Shown: positions 46,205 to 55,409 of the stretch, piece after piece
Layout: the number at the start of each line of letters is the position of its first letter
How positions within the stretch are numbered: the stretch's first letter is position 1
Source: an uncultured Clostridia bacterium
GTDB lineage: Bacteria; Bacillota; Clostridia; Oscillospirales; Ruminococcaceae
Assembly (NCBI GenBank): GCA_945910815.1
Contig: CAMDZD010000005.1
Location: forward strand, 1-64,000
Reading direction: 5' to 3'
DNA: 64,000 nt
Made by a program: the position numbers and the translations under genes
Notes under the pieces: model-generated
The model's input: the letters and a program-made list of their open reading frames with translations, nothing else
Databases searched by the model: none
Told to the model about the DNA's origin: nothing

Positions 46205-47080
46205 ATGTATAAATGCTATAATATAAAAAATTTTTTAAGAATTATGCTGATTAATGCAGTAATTTTTACTGCGGTATTTCTTTTTTCCGGAATGGGCAAA
46301 CGCTTAATATTTTCCTCTGCCGAATATAATGACGAAAAAATTTTTCTTCCTGTGATTATGTATCACAGTATTCATGAAAGTTCCGCAACGGAATATGCCG
46401 TGACTCCTAATCAGATTGAATCCGATTTGAAATATTTAAAGCAGAACGGCTATAATTCCGTATCGGCTCAGCAGTTGGCGGATTATACTCACGGCAAAGG
46501 AGAACTCCCGGAAAATCCTGTTATGATTACTCTTGATGACGGATTTTATAATAATTTTTATTATCTTGAGTCACTTCTTGAAAAATACAATATGACTGCA
46601 ATTGTATCAGTTGTAGGAACATATATCGAAAATGATGCCGTCAGAGACCCACATGTTCCCGAATATTCATATCTGACATGGGAGGATATTAATAAAATGC
46701 TTGAATCCGGTCGCTTTGAAATCGGAAACCACACATTTAATATGCACAAATCCAGAGGCGAAAGAACAGGCTGTCACATAAACAAGGGCGAAAATCCGGA
46801 GGAATACTGCCGTATTCTAAATGAAGATATTTCAAGGCTTCAGACACTAATCAAGGAAAATACAGATACAGTTCCGATTGTCTTTGCATATCCATTCGGA
46901 TATACATGCAGGGAAAGTATTCCGGTACTGCGTGAAAACGGATTTATTATAACTCTTAACTGCTATGAAAAGCCAAACTATATAACAAGAAATCCCGACT
47001 GCCTTTACGGTATAAACCGATACAACAGGAGCGGACTTTATTCAACCGAAGAATTTATGTCAAAACTTCTCAAGGAGTAA
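46205..47080 (+). CDS. Membrane-anchored polysaccharide deacetylase (NodB domain)
   Basis: A 291-residue protein with an N-terminal membrane helix (13-29) and a NodB deacetylase domain: IMYHSIHE, D111-D112 in ITLDDGFYNN, H176 and H181 in GNHTFNMH, and FAYPFGYTC. It should remove acetyl groups from cell-wall glycans (GlcNAc or MurNAc), or from another polymer, at the outer membrane face. GGAG precedes the ATG. It is divergent from spoIIP and is followed 6 bp later by the DUF2752 gene, likely one transcript. Confidence 0.9.
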   Translation: MYKCYNIKNFLRIMLINAVIFTAVFLFSGMGKRLIFSSAEYNDEKIFLPVIMYHSIHESSATEYAVTPNQIESDLKYLKQNGYNSVSAQQLADYTHGKGELPENPVMITLDDGFYNNFYYLESLLEKYNMTAIVSVVGTYIENDAVRDPHVPEYSYLTWEDINKMLESGRFEIGNHTFNMHKSRGERTGCHINKGENPEEYCRILNEDISRLQTLIKENTDTVPIVFAYPFGYTCRESIPVLRENGFIITLNCYEKPNYITRNPDCLYGINRYNRSGLYSTEEFMSKLLKE

Positions 47081-47086
47081 ATTTCA

Positions 47087-47467
47087 ATGAAAAGACGTAA
47101 AAAAGTATTTTATATTTTTCTCCCCTTTCTGACAGTATTATTATTTTATTCAACAGGATTTATATACAAAAAGCTGAAAAGATTTTTCGTTCTGCCATGC
47201 GTTTTCCATATGTTTACGGGATATTATTGCTGTGGTTGCGGAGGTACAAGGAGCTTTTTTGCACTTCTTCAAGGAAATATATTAAAATCTTTAAGATACA
47301 ATCCCATTGTAGTTTTCGGTGTAATCCTGCTTATTCTTAAATGGCTTGAACTTATTACAGATAAAAAAATAATCCCTAAGAACCGTATTTTCTGGTATAC
47401 GGTTCCCGGGATTTTTCTGTTTTTTTACATAATAAGAAATTTTATTCCGGCTATTGCACCGATTTAA
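47087..47467 (+). CDS. DUF2752 membrane protein
   Basis: A 126-residue protein with three predicted membrane helices and the DUF2752 signature CCGCGGTRSFFALLQGNILKSLRYNP (from about residue 44), matching the family's C-P-x-C-G-x-T-R core. Function is unknown. It follows the deacetylase by 6 bp with AAGGAG inside the deacetylase end. Its stop overlaps the convergent DUF4190 gene by four bases. Confidence 0.85.
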   Translation: MKRRKKVFYIFLPFLTVLLFYSTGFIYKKLKRFFVLPCVFHMFTGYYCCGCGGTRSFFALLQGNILKSLRYNPIVVFGVILLILKWLELITDKKIIPKNRIFWYTVPGIFLFFYIIRNFIPAIAPI

Positions 47468-47985
47468 TCAGCATTATTTTCAGCTTCTGAATAGCTCTTG
47501 TCCATTTCTTCAATCACATAATCAAAGAAATCATAGAAATCATCATAGCCTTCTTTTTTCCATACCTCGTCATATTTTTCGTCTGTATACTTTTCGAGAT
47601 ATTCCGGAATTTCTCCCGTTTCCTCATAAGTATCACGGACGTTTTCAAAATCATTTGCTACCTTGAAAACATCACTGAAAATAGGGCCGTAAAAAGCAAG
47701 CATCATTCCTGTAATAATCATAGCAATAGAAGAAATTATAATTCCGGCTATTGCAATACCTTTTCCGTTATAATGTTTAACAAGTGTTACTATGCCGAGT
47801 ATAAGTGCGGGAACTGCAAGTATGAAATTAAATCCCATACAACAGCATAAAATCAGTGAAAGTATACCGAGTATCAGTGAGGCTATTGCAAAACCGGTAT
47901 GTCCGCCTCCCTGATTGCCGGAATAATTCGGGTCAGCAGGCGGTGCCTCATAAAAACCGCTCTGATTTTCACCACTGTAATTCAT
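47464..47985 (-). CDS. DUF4190 membrane protein
   Basis: A 173-residue protein. A Gly/Asn/Pro/Tyr-rich cytoplasmic N-terminus (1-30) precedes two DUF4190 helices (GFAIASLILGILSLILCCC and FILAVPALILGIVTLV, then IAIAGIIISSIAMIITG) and a strongly acidic helical tail rich in Asp, Glu and Tyr. It resembles small Firmicute membrane proteins of unknown role. AAGGGG precedes the ATG. It is downstream of metA by 22 bp in the same direction but read after it. Confidence 0.8.
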   Translation of the reverse strand: MNYSGENQSGFYEAPPADPNYSGNQGGGHTGFAIASLILGILSLILCCCMGFNFILAVPALILGIVTLVKHYNGKGIAIAGIIISSIAMIITGMMLAFYGPIFSDVFKVANDFENVRDTYEETGEIPEYLEKYTDEKYDEVWKKEGYDDFYDFFDYVIEEMDKSYSEAENNAD

Positions 47986-48007
47986 TAAAAAATCCCCTTT
48001 CGTTATA

Positions 48008-48955
48008 TCAGAAACCGGCCTGCCAGTTCCAGTTTCTTATGTCAAGTTCGCCGAGGTCAAAAGGCGTAAGCTGATAGACACAGTAGTTAAGCCAGTTTGA
48101 AAACATAAGATTCGCCGTACATCTCCACGAAAATTCCGGAGTTTTTTTCGGGTCGTTATCGGGAAAATAGTTGTATGGTATTTTTATGTCAAGACCTTTT
48201 TCCAAATCCCTGAAATATTCGTTAGCAATAGTTTCCCTGTCATATTCCGAATGACCTGTGATAAAATACTGTCTGCCGTTCTTGTTGGCAACTATGTGAA
48301 CTCCTGCAATTTCCGAGGAAGTAAGAATTTCAAGCTGACTTACTTTTTCAATATCCTCACGCCTTACTTCCGTATGCCTTGAATGAGGTACAAGAAACCT
48401 GTCATCAAAGCCACGGAGTAGTTTGCTGTTATTAACTTCAATTCTGTGCGGAAAAATTCCGAACATCTTCTCAGGAAGCAGATATTTTGGTATTCCGAAA
48501 TGATAATATAATCCCGCCTGAGCTCCCCAGCATATATGAAGTGTTGAAAATACGTTTGTAGTTGACCACTGCATTATTTCGCATATTTCGTCCCAGTAAT
48601 CGACATCTTCATAATCAAGCTGTTCAACGGGAGCTCCTGTTATAATCATACCGTCATAACGATTATTCTTAACTTCATCAAAAGTCTTGTAAAAGGATTC
48701 CAGATGATGAACAGAAGTATTTTTTGAAATATGCGATGACATATACATCAAATCAATATCGACCTGCAAAGGAGTATTGCTGAGGAGTCGCATAAGCTGA
48801 CATTCAGTTTCAATTTTTTTCGGCATTATATTCAGAATAATAACCTTAAGGGGGCGTATATCCTGATGTTCTGCCCTGTCCTTTGCGATAACAAAAATAT
48901 TTTCATTTTCAAGTGTTTTATATGCCGGAAGTTCGGCTGAAATTCTTATAGGCAA
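48008..48955 (-). CDS. metA: Homoserine O-acetyltransferase, MetA family
   Basis: A 315-residue cytoplasmic enzyme of the MetA (amidotransferase-like) family. The acyl-enzyme Cys is C142 ([10 protein letters not shown]), and catalytic His/Glu lie in VPHSRHTE and the later GHSEYD region. Position 111 is Glu ([11 protein letters not shown]), the residue that in Bacillus cereus MetA gives acetyl-CoA rather than succinyl-CoA preference (Gly in Escherichia coli). The product O-acetylhomoserine fits the sulfhydrylase at 91-1374. The start is TTG with AGGAGGG upstream. It lies 35 bp after the 5S-like carboxylase gene, apparently in the same operon. Confidence 0.93.
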   Translation of the reverse strand: MPIRISAELPAYKTLENENIFVIAKDRAEHQDIRPLKVIILNIMPKKIETECQLMRLLSNTPLQVDIDLMYMSSHISKNTSVHHLESFYKTFDEVKNNRYDGMIITGAPVEQLDYEDVDYWDEICEIMQWSTTNVFSTLHICWGAQAGLYYHFGIPKYLLPEKMFGIFPHRIEVNNSKLLRGFDDRFLVPHSRHTEVRREDIEKVSQLEILTSSEIAGVHIVANKNGRQYFITGHSEYDRETIANEYFRDLEKGLDIKIPYNYFPDNDPKKTPEFSWRCTANLMFSNWLNYCVYQLTPFDLGELDIRNWNWQAGF

Positions 48956-48990
48956 TTCCTACTCCCTCCTGAAATCAAAAAATTTTCTTT

Positions 48991-50388
48991 TTAAACCGGA
49001 AGAACCTTATTTTCAGTATCTGAATGTTTTGAATCGATACCATATTTTTTATTGCGTCTCTGCTCAAAGAACTTTACTGCAACCTGTCCGAACTGTGCAT
49101 AGCTGAGAACATCTTCTTCCTGTTCAGTCCATTCAGCACATTCCTTGCGGAGCTTGTCGAGTTCCGGTTCAAGCAAATCAGCAGGACGGCAGTCAATAGG
49201 TTCAGCATCGCCGATAATTTTTTTACGGAATTCTGGGTCTATCGGAGTCGGAGTCTGTCCGTATTCACCTCTTACTACGCCCTTAAATTCCTTTGTAACC
49301 ATTTTATATCTTTCACCCGTAAGGACGTTGAATACTGCCTGAGTACCTACAATCTGTGAAGTAGGAGTTACAAGAGGCAGGTCGCCGGCATCTTTACGTA
49401 CTCTCGGAACTTCCTGAAGAACTTCAGTAAGCTTATCTTCTTTTCCAGCCTGTTTAAGCTGTGAAAGAAGATTTGAAAGCATACCGCCCGGAACCTGATA
49501 TATAAGTGCATTTGCATCGACTGCAAGCATTTTCGGGTCAAGGAGTCCGCTTTTGATGTATTTGTCACGGAGTTTCATGAAATAATCTCTTATTTTCGTG
49601 AGAAGTTTAAGGTCAAGACCTGTATCGTATTCTGTACCCTGAAGTGCTGCGACCATAGACTCTGTCGGAGTGTGAGAAGTACCGTTTGCAAGCGGTGACA
49701 TTGCAGTATCGATATAGTCAACGCCCGATTCTATCGCCTTTAAGAGACACATTGAAGCAAGTCCCGATGTATAGTGAGTATGGAGCTGTATCGGAATTTT
49801 AACAGCTTTTTTAAGGTCTGCAATAAGACTTCCTGCCCTGTAAGGAGTGAGAAGTGCTGCCATATCCTTAAGGCATATTGAATCTGCACCGACTGATTCT
49901 ATTCTTTTCGCATAGTCAACGAAATATTCATTTGTGAACTTGTCGCCGGTAGTGTAGGAAATAGCTATCTGTGTATGAGCTCCCTCTTTTTTAGCAGCTT
50001 TGACAGCAGTTTCGAGATTTCTTACATCATTGAGAGCGTCAAAAATTCTGATTATATCGATTCCGTTTGCAACTGATTTCTGAACGAAATATTCAAGAAC
50101 ATCGTCCGCATAGTGACGGTATCCGAGCATATTCTGACCTCTGAAAAGCATCTGCAATTTTGAATTGGGGAGATTTTTTCTGAGTATGCGGAGTCTTTCC
50201 CAAGGGTCTTCATTTAAAAATCTGAGACAGGAATCAAATGTAGCACCGCCCCAGCATTCAATTGAATGAAATCCGACTTTATCCATAAGAGGAAGTACGG
50301 GGAGCATTTCCTCCGTAGTCATACGTGTTGCAATAAGTGACTGGTGAGCATCACGTATAACTGTTTCAGTAATACCGATTTTAGCCAT
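48991..50388 (-). CDS. Biotin-dependent carboxyltransferase, pyruvate/oxaloacetate type (5S/OadA-like)
   Basis: A 465-residue TIM-barrel carboxyltransferase. Opening ETVIRDAHQSLIATRMTTEEMLP, the CWGGATFDSCLRFL segment, KDMAALLTPY and the metal-binding HTHYTSGL are those of the OadA/PycB/5S family. It moves carboxylate between biotin and pyruvate/oxaloacetate. It ends near residue 465, so unlike full OadA it has no fused biotin domain; the biotin carrier is the separate gene 16 bp upstream. With the 12S-like gene it could form a transcarboxylase or a decarboxylase. Confidence 0.92.
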   Translation of the reverse strand: MAKIGITETVIRDAHQSLIATRMTTEEMLPVLPLMDKVGFHSIECWGGATFDSCLRFLNEDPWERLRILRKNLPNSKLQMLFRGQNMLGYRHYADDVLEYFVQKSVANGIDIIRIFDALNDVRNLETAVKAAKKEGAHTQIAISYTTGDKFTNEYFVDYAKRIESVGADSICLKDMAALLTPYRAGSLIADLKKAVKIPIQLHTHYTSGLASMCLLKAIESGVDYIDTAMSPLANGTSHTPTESMVAALQGTEYDTGLDLKLLTKIRDYFMKLRDKYIKSGLLDPKMLAVDANALIYQVPGGMLSNLLSQLKQAGKEDKLTEVLQEVPRVRKDAGDLPLVTPTSQIVGTQAVFNVLTGERYKMVTKEFKGVVRGEYGQTPTPIDPEFRKKIIGDAEPIDCRPADLLEPELDKLRKECAEWTEQEEDVLSYAQFGQVAVKFFEQRRNKKYGIDSKHSDTENKVLPV

Positions 50389-50403
50389 AATTTCAACCTT
50401 CCT

Positions 50404-50772
50404 TTACTGAACTGTTGCAAGCGTATCAGACGGGCTGACAGTATCGCCTTTTTTAACAAGTATGCTTGTAATCTTACCGTCGCAGGGTGAAACAATATCA
50501 TTTTCCATCTTCATAGCCTCGAGAACCATTATAACCTGACCTTTTGAAACAGTATCGCCGACATTAGCCTTTACATCAAGGATAGTTCCTGACATCGGAG
50601 CAGATACGGATTCACCCTCTCCCTTTGCAGGTGCAGACGGTGCAGGTGCAGGCTTTGCAGGAGCTGACGGAGCAGGGGCTGGAGCTGTTATTACAGGAGC
50701 AGAGCCGTCAGTAATTTCTTCAACAGCTACATCATAGGATTTTCCATTGACAGTTACATTAAATCTTTTCAT
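50404..50772 (-). CDS. Biotin carboxyl carrier protein (1.3S-like)
   Basis: A 122-residue carrier: short N-terminal domain (MKRFNVTVNGKSYDV), an Ala/Pro linker (about 30-55), and a biotinyl domain with biotinyl-lysine K88 in EAMKMEND. It shuttles carboxybiotin between the two carboxyltransferases on either side. The layout is that of the 1.3S subunit of propionibacterial transcarboxylase and of GcdC/MmdC carriers. Confidence 0.93.
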   Translation of the reverse strand: MKRFNVTVNGKSYDVAVEEITDGSAPVITAPAPAPSAPAKPAPAPSAPAKGEGESVSAPMSGTILDVKANVGDTVSKGQVIMVLEAMKMENDIVSPCDGKITSILVKKGDTVSPSDTLATVQ

Positions 50773-50808
50773 TTTTATATACCACCATTCATATTATATT
50801 ATTTTTAA

Positions 50809-52134
50809 TCAGAAAGGAAGATTGTTATGCTTTTTCGGAAGTTTTGTAACTCTCTTTCCTGAAAGCATATCAAGTGCCGATGATATAACGGCTCTTGTAT
50901 CAGATGCGGAAATAACTTCATCGATACAGCCTATATTTGAAGCTTTTTCAGCAGATGCAAGAGTGGACTTGTATTCTTCTGCAAGTTCCTTTCTCTTTGC
51001 TGAAAGGTTTTCAGCACCCTTTAACTTGTCGTGCCATAAAAATTCAACGGCAGTTTCGGGAAGTACAGGGCTTATATAAGCTGATTCCCAGGCATATGTA
51101 AAATCGGAGCTTACATCTTTTCCGGCAATTGCACTGAATACAGTTCCGACAGCCTTTCCGGTAACAACAGCAAGCTTAACGGTAGTAGCTTCCGCATAGC
51201 TTGAGGCAAGCAATGACATATTTTTTACATTTGAAACAGTATCTGATGTATCGAATCCGTCAGTATCTGCAAAAGTTACAACAGGAACTGAAAATGCATC
51301 ACAAAGTCTTACAAAACGTGCAATTTTTGAACAGTCGGCAGATTCGAGTCTGTCAGAAGTCTTGTTAGTAGCAACGATTCCCACGGTTTTTCCCTCTATT
51401 CTTGCAAAAGCAGTATATGAAGCTTTTCCGCATCCGGAATAGAGTTCAATTTCTGTATCGGAATCAGTTATGCCGTTTATAATTCCCTTTAAATCCGGTG
51501 ATACTGTTCCGACAGGTTCAATTGGTTCAAATTCGGGAGCAGGTGAAAGGTTATTCAAGGGCATAATATTTATAATATCCCTTGCCTTTTCGATTGCGGA
51601 TTTTACGTCATCGCATACAGCTGAAGCGATTCCTGCCTTCATAGCAGATTCAGCTGAAACATTTTCCGCATTTGGAGTCATAAAAAATTCGGAATCCTTT
51701 GCCATTATTACAAAATCAGAAGAACATGCAAGTATTGAAGCACTTCCGGCACAAGTTCCGGCAATAACTGCAATCTGCGGAATAACTCCGGATACAGCTG
51801 AAGATGATGAAATCATTTTTCCGTATGCCATAAGTGATTCGGCAGTACCGTCCATAACAGCTCCGTTTGAATCGTATATTCCGACAATCGGATTACCTGT
51901 TTTTGAGGCAAGAAGATAGAGCTTTGAAATTTTTTCAGCATGAGCCATTCCGACAGCACCGCCCGAAACGGATTTGTCCTGTGCAAAGGCATAAACAGGA
52001 TTGCCGTTTACATATCCGTATGCTGTAACAACTGATGCCGGCTTGTCTTTTTCCATAATACCGGAATTTATCTCGGTATATTTTCCGTCATCGAACAGAG
52101 CAGAAAGTCTGTCCTGAATTTTTTGAAATTCCAT
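50809..52134 (-). CDS. Acyl-CoA carboxyltransferase subunit (12S/MmdA-like), shortened and divergent
   Basis: About 441 residues, of the crotonase-fold carboxyltransferase family: SGGAVGMAHAEKISKLYLLA near residue 56, GIYDSNGAVMDG, then IAVIAGTCAGSASILACSSDFVIM (acyl-CoA oxyanion region) and, in the second half, VTFADTDGFDTSD and KLAVVTGKAVGTVFSAI. It is shorter than MmdA/PccB (about 510), mainly at the start. ATG 52134 is chosen since AAAGGA precedes it by 9 bp. It is the first gene of the operon 12S-1.3S-5S-metA, with a promoter at 52169-52197. The acyl substrate (propionyl, acetyl or other) cannot be told. Confidence 0.85.
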   Translation of the reverse strand: MEFQKIQDRLSALFDDGKYTEINSGIMEKDKPASVVTAYGYVNGNPVYAFAQDKSVSGGAVGMAHAEKISKLYLLASKTGNPIVGIYDSNGAVMDGTAESLMAYGKMISSSSAVSGVIPQIAVIAGTCAGSASILACSSDFVIMAKDSEFFMTPNAENVSAESAMKAGIASAVCDDVKSAIEKARDIINIMPLNNLSPAPEFEPIEPVGTVSPDLKGIINGITDSDTEIELYSGCGKASYTAFARIEGKTVGIVATNKTSDRLESADCSKIARFVRLCDAFSVPVVTFADTDGFDTSDTVSNVKNMSLLASSYAEATTVKLAVVTGKAVGTVFSAIAGKDVSSDFTYAWESAYISPVLPETAVEFLWHDKLKGAENLSAKRKELAEEYKSTLASAEKASNIGCIDEVISASDTRAVISSALDMLSGKRVTKLPKKHNNLPF

Positions 52135-52168
52135 AATATTCATTCCTTTCGGATAGTGTTATATATTA

Positions 52169-52197
52169 ATGATACTATTTTTACGGCAATTTTTCAA
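52169..52197 (-). promoter_or_regulatory. Promoter of the transcarboxylase-like/metA operon
   Basis: TTGAAA (52192-52197), 17-bp spacer, TATCAT (52169-52174) on the minus strand, 35 bp before the start codon. Confidence 0.7.
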
Positions 52198-52269
52198 GTA
52201 TCTGAAAAACTTCCGGACATTTTTTAAGATTATTCACAAAATAAATAAAAACACGTTAAAAAATAATGG

Positions 52270-53001
52270 TTAATTTTCCTTGCCGATAGCATTTCTGATA
52301 GCTCGTAATTCATCGGGGGTAAGTTCTCTGTAAGTTCCTGCTTTAAGCATACCAAGTTTAAGAGGGCCTATACTTATTCTTCTGAGTCTCGCCACTTCAA
52401 GACCTACGGCTTCGCACATTTTACGAATCTGCCTGTTTCTTCCCTCCTTAATAGTTATAAGAAGTACAACTCTGCCCTGCTGTTTATCCTTTACAACCAC
52501 ATTTGCCGGCAGAGTCTTTTTGCCGTCAATTTCTACTCCCTCTGAAAGTCTGACAAGCTGTTCATCGGAAATATCCGGTCTGACTGTAACACGGTAAGTT
52601 TTGGAAATATGTCTGCTTGGGTGCATTATGTTATTTGCAAATTCTCCGTCATTTGTAAAAAGGAGAAGTCCCTCGGAATTTCTGTCAAGTCTGCCAATCG
52701 GATATACTCTTTCTTCAAGACCTTCGAGCAAATCCATAACGCACTTGCGGTCAAGCTCATCTGATACCGTTGTAACGTATCCCCTCGGCTTATTCATCAT
52801 TATATAGATTTTATTTTTCTTTCTCGGGATATAGATACGTTCGCCGTCAACAGCAATAATATCCTTTGAACCTGCCTTGTCACCGAGTTTAACCGGTCTG
52901 CCGTTGAGAGTAACTTTTCCCTTTGAGATAAGCTCCTCTGCTTTACGGCGTGAACAATATCCCGCATCGGCAATAATTTTCTGAATCCTTGTTTTTTCCA
53001 T
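52270..53001 (-). CDS. rluB: 23S rRNA pseudouridine synthase, RluB/RsuA family
   Basis: A 243-residue enzyme: N-terminal S4 domain (RIQKIIADAGYCSRRKAEELISKGKV) and RsuA/RluB catalytic domain with D106 in GRLDRNSEGLLLFTNDG, then RNRQIRKMCEAVGL. The family makes pseudouridine in rRNA; RluB is the usual name in this Clostridial gene order, modifying 23S rRNA near position 2605. It is the last gene of the scpA-scpB-ytfIJ-dacF cluster, 8 bp after dacF. Confidence 0.9.
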   Translation of the reverse strand: MEKTRIQKIIADAGYCSRRKAEELISKGKVTLNGRPVKLGDKAGSKDIIAVDGERIYIPRKKNKIYIMMNKPRGYVTTVSDELDRKCVMDLLEGLEERVYPIGRLDRNSEGLLLFTNDGEFANNIMHPSRHISKTYRVTVRPDISDEQLVRLSEGVEIDGKKTLPANVVVKDKQQGRVVLLITIKEGRNRQIRKMCEAVGLEVARLRRISIGPLKLGMLKAGTYRELTPDELRAIRNAIGKEN

Positions 53002-53009
53002 AATATCTC

Positions 53010-54137
53010 CTATTTAAATATATTTTTGATTTTTGATAAAAAGTTTTGTTTTTTCTCCGGCTTGTGATAGATTTCATAATTCTTGTCAGCATAAAGGGGA
53101 ATATTTCTTACTTCACTGCCCTTATACATAACGGTAATTTCTCCGCACTGTTCACCCTTTTCAACAGGAGCGTAAACAAAAAGCGGAGTTTTCATTTTAT
53201 AGCTGAAAAACTGACTGTTTCCGTCAGCCGTACAGATTTCGGGGATTTCATCGGGAACAAGCCTTATTTTATCTTCATAACTTCCGGCAAGATTGGCATA
53301 AATTTCATCACTTATTTTATATTCATATAATTTCACATAACTGAATCCGTAATCATAAAGTGCAATATGGTCATTCCAGTCGTTGCGGTCATTGAGAGTA
53401 ACGCATATGAGATTTTTTCCGTCACGTTCGCATGCCGAAACAAGACATCTTCCTGCCTCGTCAGTGAATCCTGTTTTCACTCCGTAAACACCGTCATACA
53501 TTGAAAGTAACTTGTTTGTATTTTTAAGCCATCTTTCATAGGGAGGATTTCCGAATTTAACCTGAATACTCTGCTTTGAACAGATTTCCCTGAAAGTATC
53601 GTTTTTAAGAGCCTCCCTCGCAAGCAAAGCCATATCATAGGCGGAAGAACCGTGACCATCTCCCTCAAGTCCGGAGGGGGTAACGAAATAAGTTTTTGAC
53701 ATTCCGATTTTTTCAGCACGTTCATTCATCATAACAGCAAAATTCTCAAGACTTCCGGCAAGCTTAACAGCCGTTGCGTTGGCGGAATCGTTACCCGAGG
53801 GGAGCAACATTCCGCAACAAAGTGCATATTTAGTCACAATATCACCCTCAACAAGTCCCATTGATGAACCCTCAACCTTTATAGCCTCGCTGTCAACAAC
53901 AAATTCCTCGTCAAGATTACCGCTTTCGAGGCATAAAAGAGTCGTCATAATTTTTGTAGTGCTTGCCATAGGTAGCTTTTCCCCTGCATTGAGTGAATAT
54001 ATTGTTTCGCCTGTATCAGCTGAAATAAGAACTGCTGATTTTGCGGATATTTCGGGTTTGCTGTCGGCATATGCACAGAAACTGTTTCCTGATACCGCAA
54101 TAAAAAACGTCAAAATAAAAACTAAAAGTTTTTTCAT
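53010..54137 (-). CDS. dacF: D-alanyl-D-alanine carboxypeptidase, DacF/PBP5 type
   Basis: A 375-residue secreted penicillin-binding protein. Signal peptide (1-24), catalytic S59-x-x-K62 (MASTTKIMTT), S114-G115-N116 (LPSGNDSAN) and K221-T-G (GVKTGFTDEAG), then the PBP5 C-terminal beta domain and a basic C-terminus that can sit on the membrane. It trims the terminal D-Ala of peptidoglycan stem peptides. Position after ytfJ and before rluB matches the sporulation-linked DacF/DacB context of Clostridia. Confidence 0.92.
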   Translation of the reverse strand: MKKLLVFILTFFIAVSGNSFCAYADSKPEISAKSAVLISADTGETIYSLNAGEKLPMASTTKIMTTLLCLESGNLDEEFVVDSEAIKVEGSSMGLVEGDIVTKYALCCGMLLPSGNDSANATAVKLAGSLENFAVMMNERAEKIGMSKTYFVTPSGLEGDGHGSSAYDMALLAREALKNDTFREICSKQSIQVKFGNPPYERWLKNTNKLLSMYDGVYGVKTGFTDEAGRCLVSACERDGKNLICVTLNDRNDWNDHIALYDYGFSYVKLYEYKISDEIYANLAGSYEDKIRLVPDEIPEICTADGNSQFFSYKMKTPLFVYAPVEKGEQCGEITVMYKGSEVRNIPLYADKNYEIYHKPEKKQNFLSKIKNIFK

Positions 54138-54196
54138 CGGGCATATCTCCTTATTAAATATAATATAAAATATGCCGTTGAAAAGATTTTTATTAC

Positions 54197-54622
54197 TTAT
54201 CCGTCAAATTCCTCTGAATCTTCATTGCTTTCAGATTTCTTGTTTTTTCCGAACATCTTTCCTAATTTGCTTACAATATTAGGGGCATTGCTTATAATTG
54301 AACTGATAGGGTCAGCGGACGGTTCTGCCTGTATCATCTGCACATTTCCGTCATTTATAACGAGAAATCCCTCGGGCTTTATGGATACTCCCGCACCCCC
54401 ACCGCCTCCGAAAAGGTCACGGCTAAGCTTATTGGGGAGGTCAGAACCTCCGGACGCAAATCCGAATGATACTTTTGATATGGGAATAATTGTGATTTTA
54501 TCGTCAATTTTAATAGGTTCGCCGATAATCGAATTTATATCGACCATTTCCTTGACTTTTTCCATAGTTATTCCCATAAGCTCACTTATTGGCTTTTCTG
54601 TTTTTGTTTCTTTGTTTTCCAT
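54197..54622 (-). CDS. ytfJ: Sporulation protein YtfJ (GerW family)
   Basis: A 141-residue protein: ISELMGITMEKVKEMVDINSIIGEPI, KITIIPISKVSFGFASGGSDL, then a Gly-rich middle (GGGGGAGVSIKPEGFLVI) and a charged tail. This is the GerW/YtfJ family, which in Bacillus affects spore germination. The first bases overlap the end of the DUF2953 (YtfI) gene, as in the conserved scpB-ytfI-ytfJ-dacF order. Confidence 0.9.
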   Translation of the reverse strand: MENKETKTEKPISELMGITMEKVKEMVDINSIIGEPIKIDDKITIIPISKVSFGFASGGSDLPNKLSRDLFGGGGGAGVSIKPEGFLVINDGNVQMIQAEPSADPISSIISNAPNIVSKLGKMFGKNKKSESNEDSEEFDG

Positions 54623-55409
54623 TCTTTCTATTACCTCCTGATTGTTTTCTGTATATTTTAAAATAGTATGTCCAGAGGAATGAACCTCCGCATAATAAAG
54701 CGACTATCGGGTGAAATCTGACTGTAAACGAAATATCATAGATACTTTTTTCCTTATTGAATACACATTCAACGTTTATGCTCTTTTTTGAAAGACGGAA
54801 TATCTGATTGAAAATTCCGAGCATATTGTATACTATAATACAGGTTTTCCCGTAATTAATTGCACAGTCATAAGCATCGGGGTCAGATATTTTAAAATCA
54901 ATAAATATTTTATCAAAATGTATTCCCCTGCAAAGCCTTTTTGCGGGAGATGATAAAATTTCCCATATCTGCGTTATTTTATCCCATAATTCAGAAATAT
55001 CCGATAAACTTCGTTTTTCAGTTTTCGGGACTTTTGATTTTTTGGGAGATTTTTCGGGTTCCGGAATTTTTTCACTTGAAATTTCTTCCGGTTTATACTC
55101 CGGCAAATCCGTAACGCTCTGCGTTTCGGGAGCAGATTCATTTTCCACTTCTGATAATTTACTGTCATTTTCGGGAACCGTTTCCGGAACGGGAATTTTT
55201 TTCTTTTTCCGTCTTTTAAGCATACCGGCTATACCCTTTTCAGCGTCCGAAGAAATAACGGAAAGAAAAGAATATCTGACTTCATAATAAAATTTTTCTC
55301 CGATATATTCCAGTCTTACGGATACGGGAAGTATCAGCAGAAATATTAAAAATCCGATTAATGCAAGGATTATCAGAGCTATGATTTTCAGAATATTAAG
55401 AATTATCAT
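54582..55409 (-). CDS. ytfI: DUF2953 protein (YtfI-like)
   Basis: A 275-residue membrane protein. One N-terminal helix (about 4-32) is followed by VSVRLEYIGEKFYYEVRYSF, a variable acidic/basic Pro-rich linker (about 65-140) and the DUF2953 domain (FIDFKISDPDAYDCAINYGKTCIIVYNML and NVECVFNKEKSIYDISFTVRFHPIVALL). It sits between scpB and ytfJ as ytfI does in spore formers; function unknown. Its 3' end overlaps ytfJ by 41 bases and its start overlaps scpB by four. Confidence 0.85.
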   Translation of the reverse strand: MIILNILKIIALIILALIGFLIFLLILPVSVRLEYIGEKFYYEVRYSFLSVISSDAEKGIAGMLKRRKKKKIPVPETVPENDSKLSEVENESAPETQSVTDLPEYKPEEISSEKIPEPEKSPKKSKVPKTEKRSLSDISELWDKITQIWEILSSPAKRLCRGIHFDKIFIDFKISDPDAYDCAINYGKTCIIVYNMLGIFNQIFRLSKKSINVECVFNKEKSIYDISFTVRFHPIVALLCGGSFLWTYYFKIYRKQSGGNRKNGKQRNKNRKANK

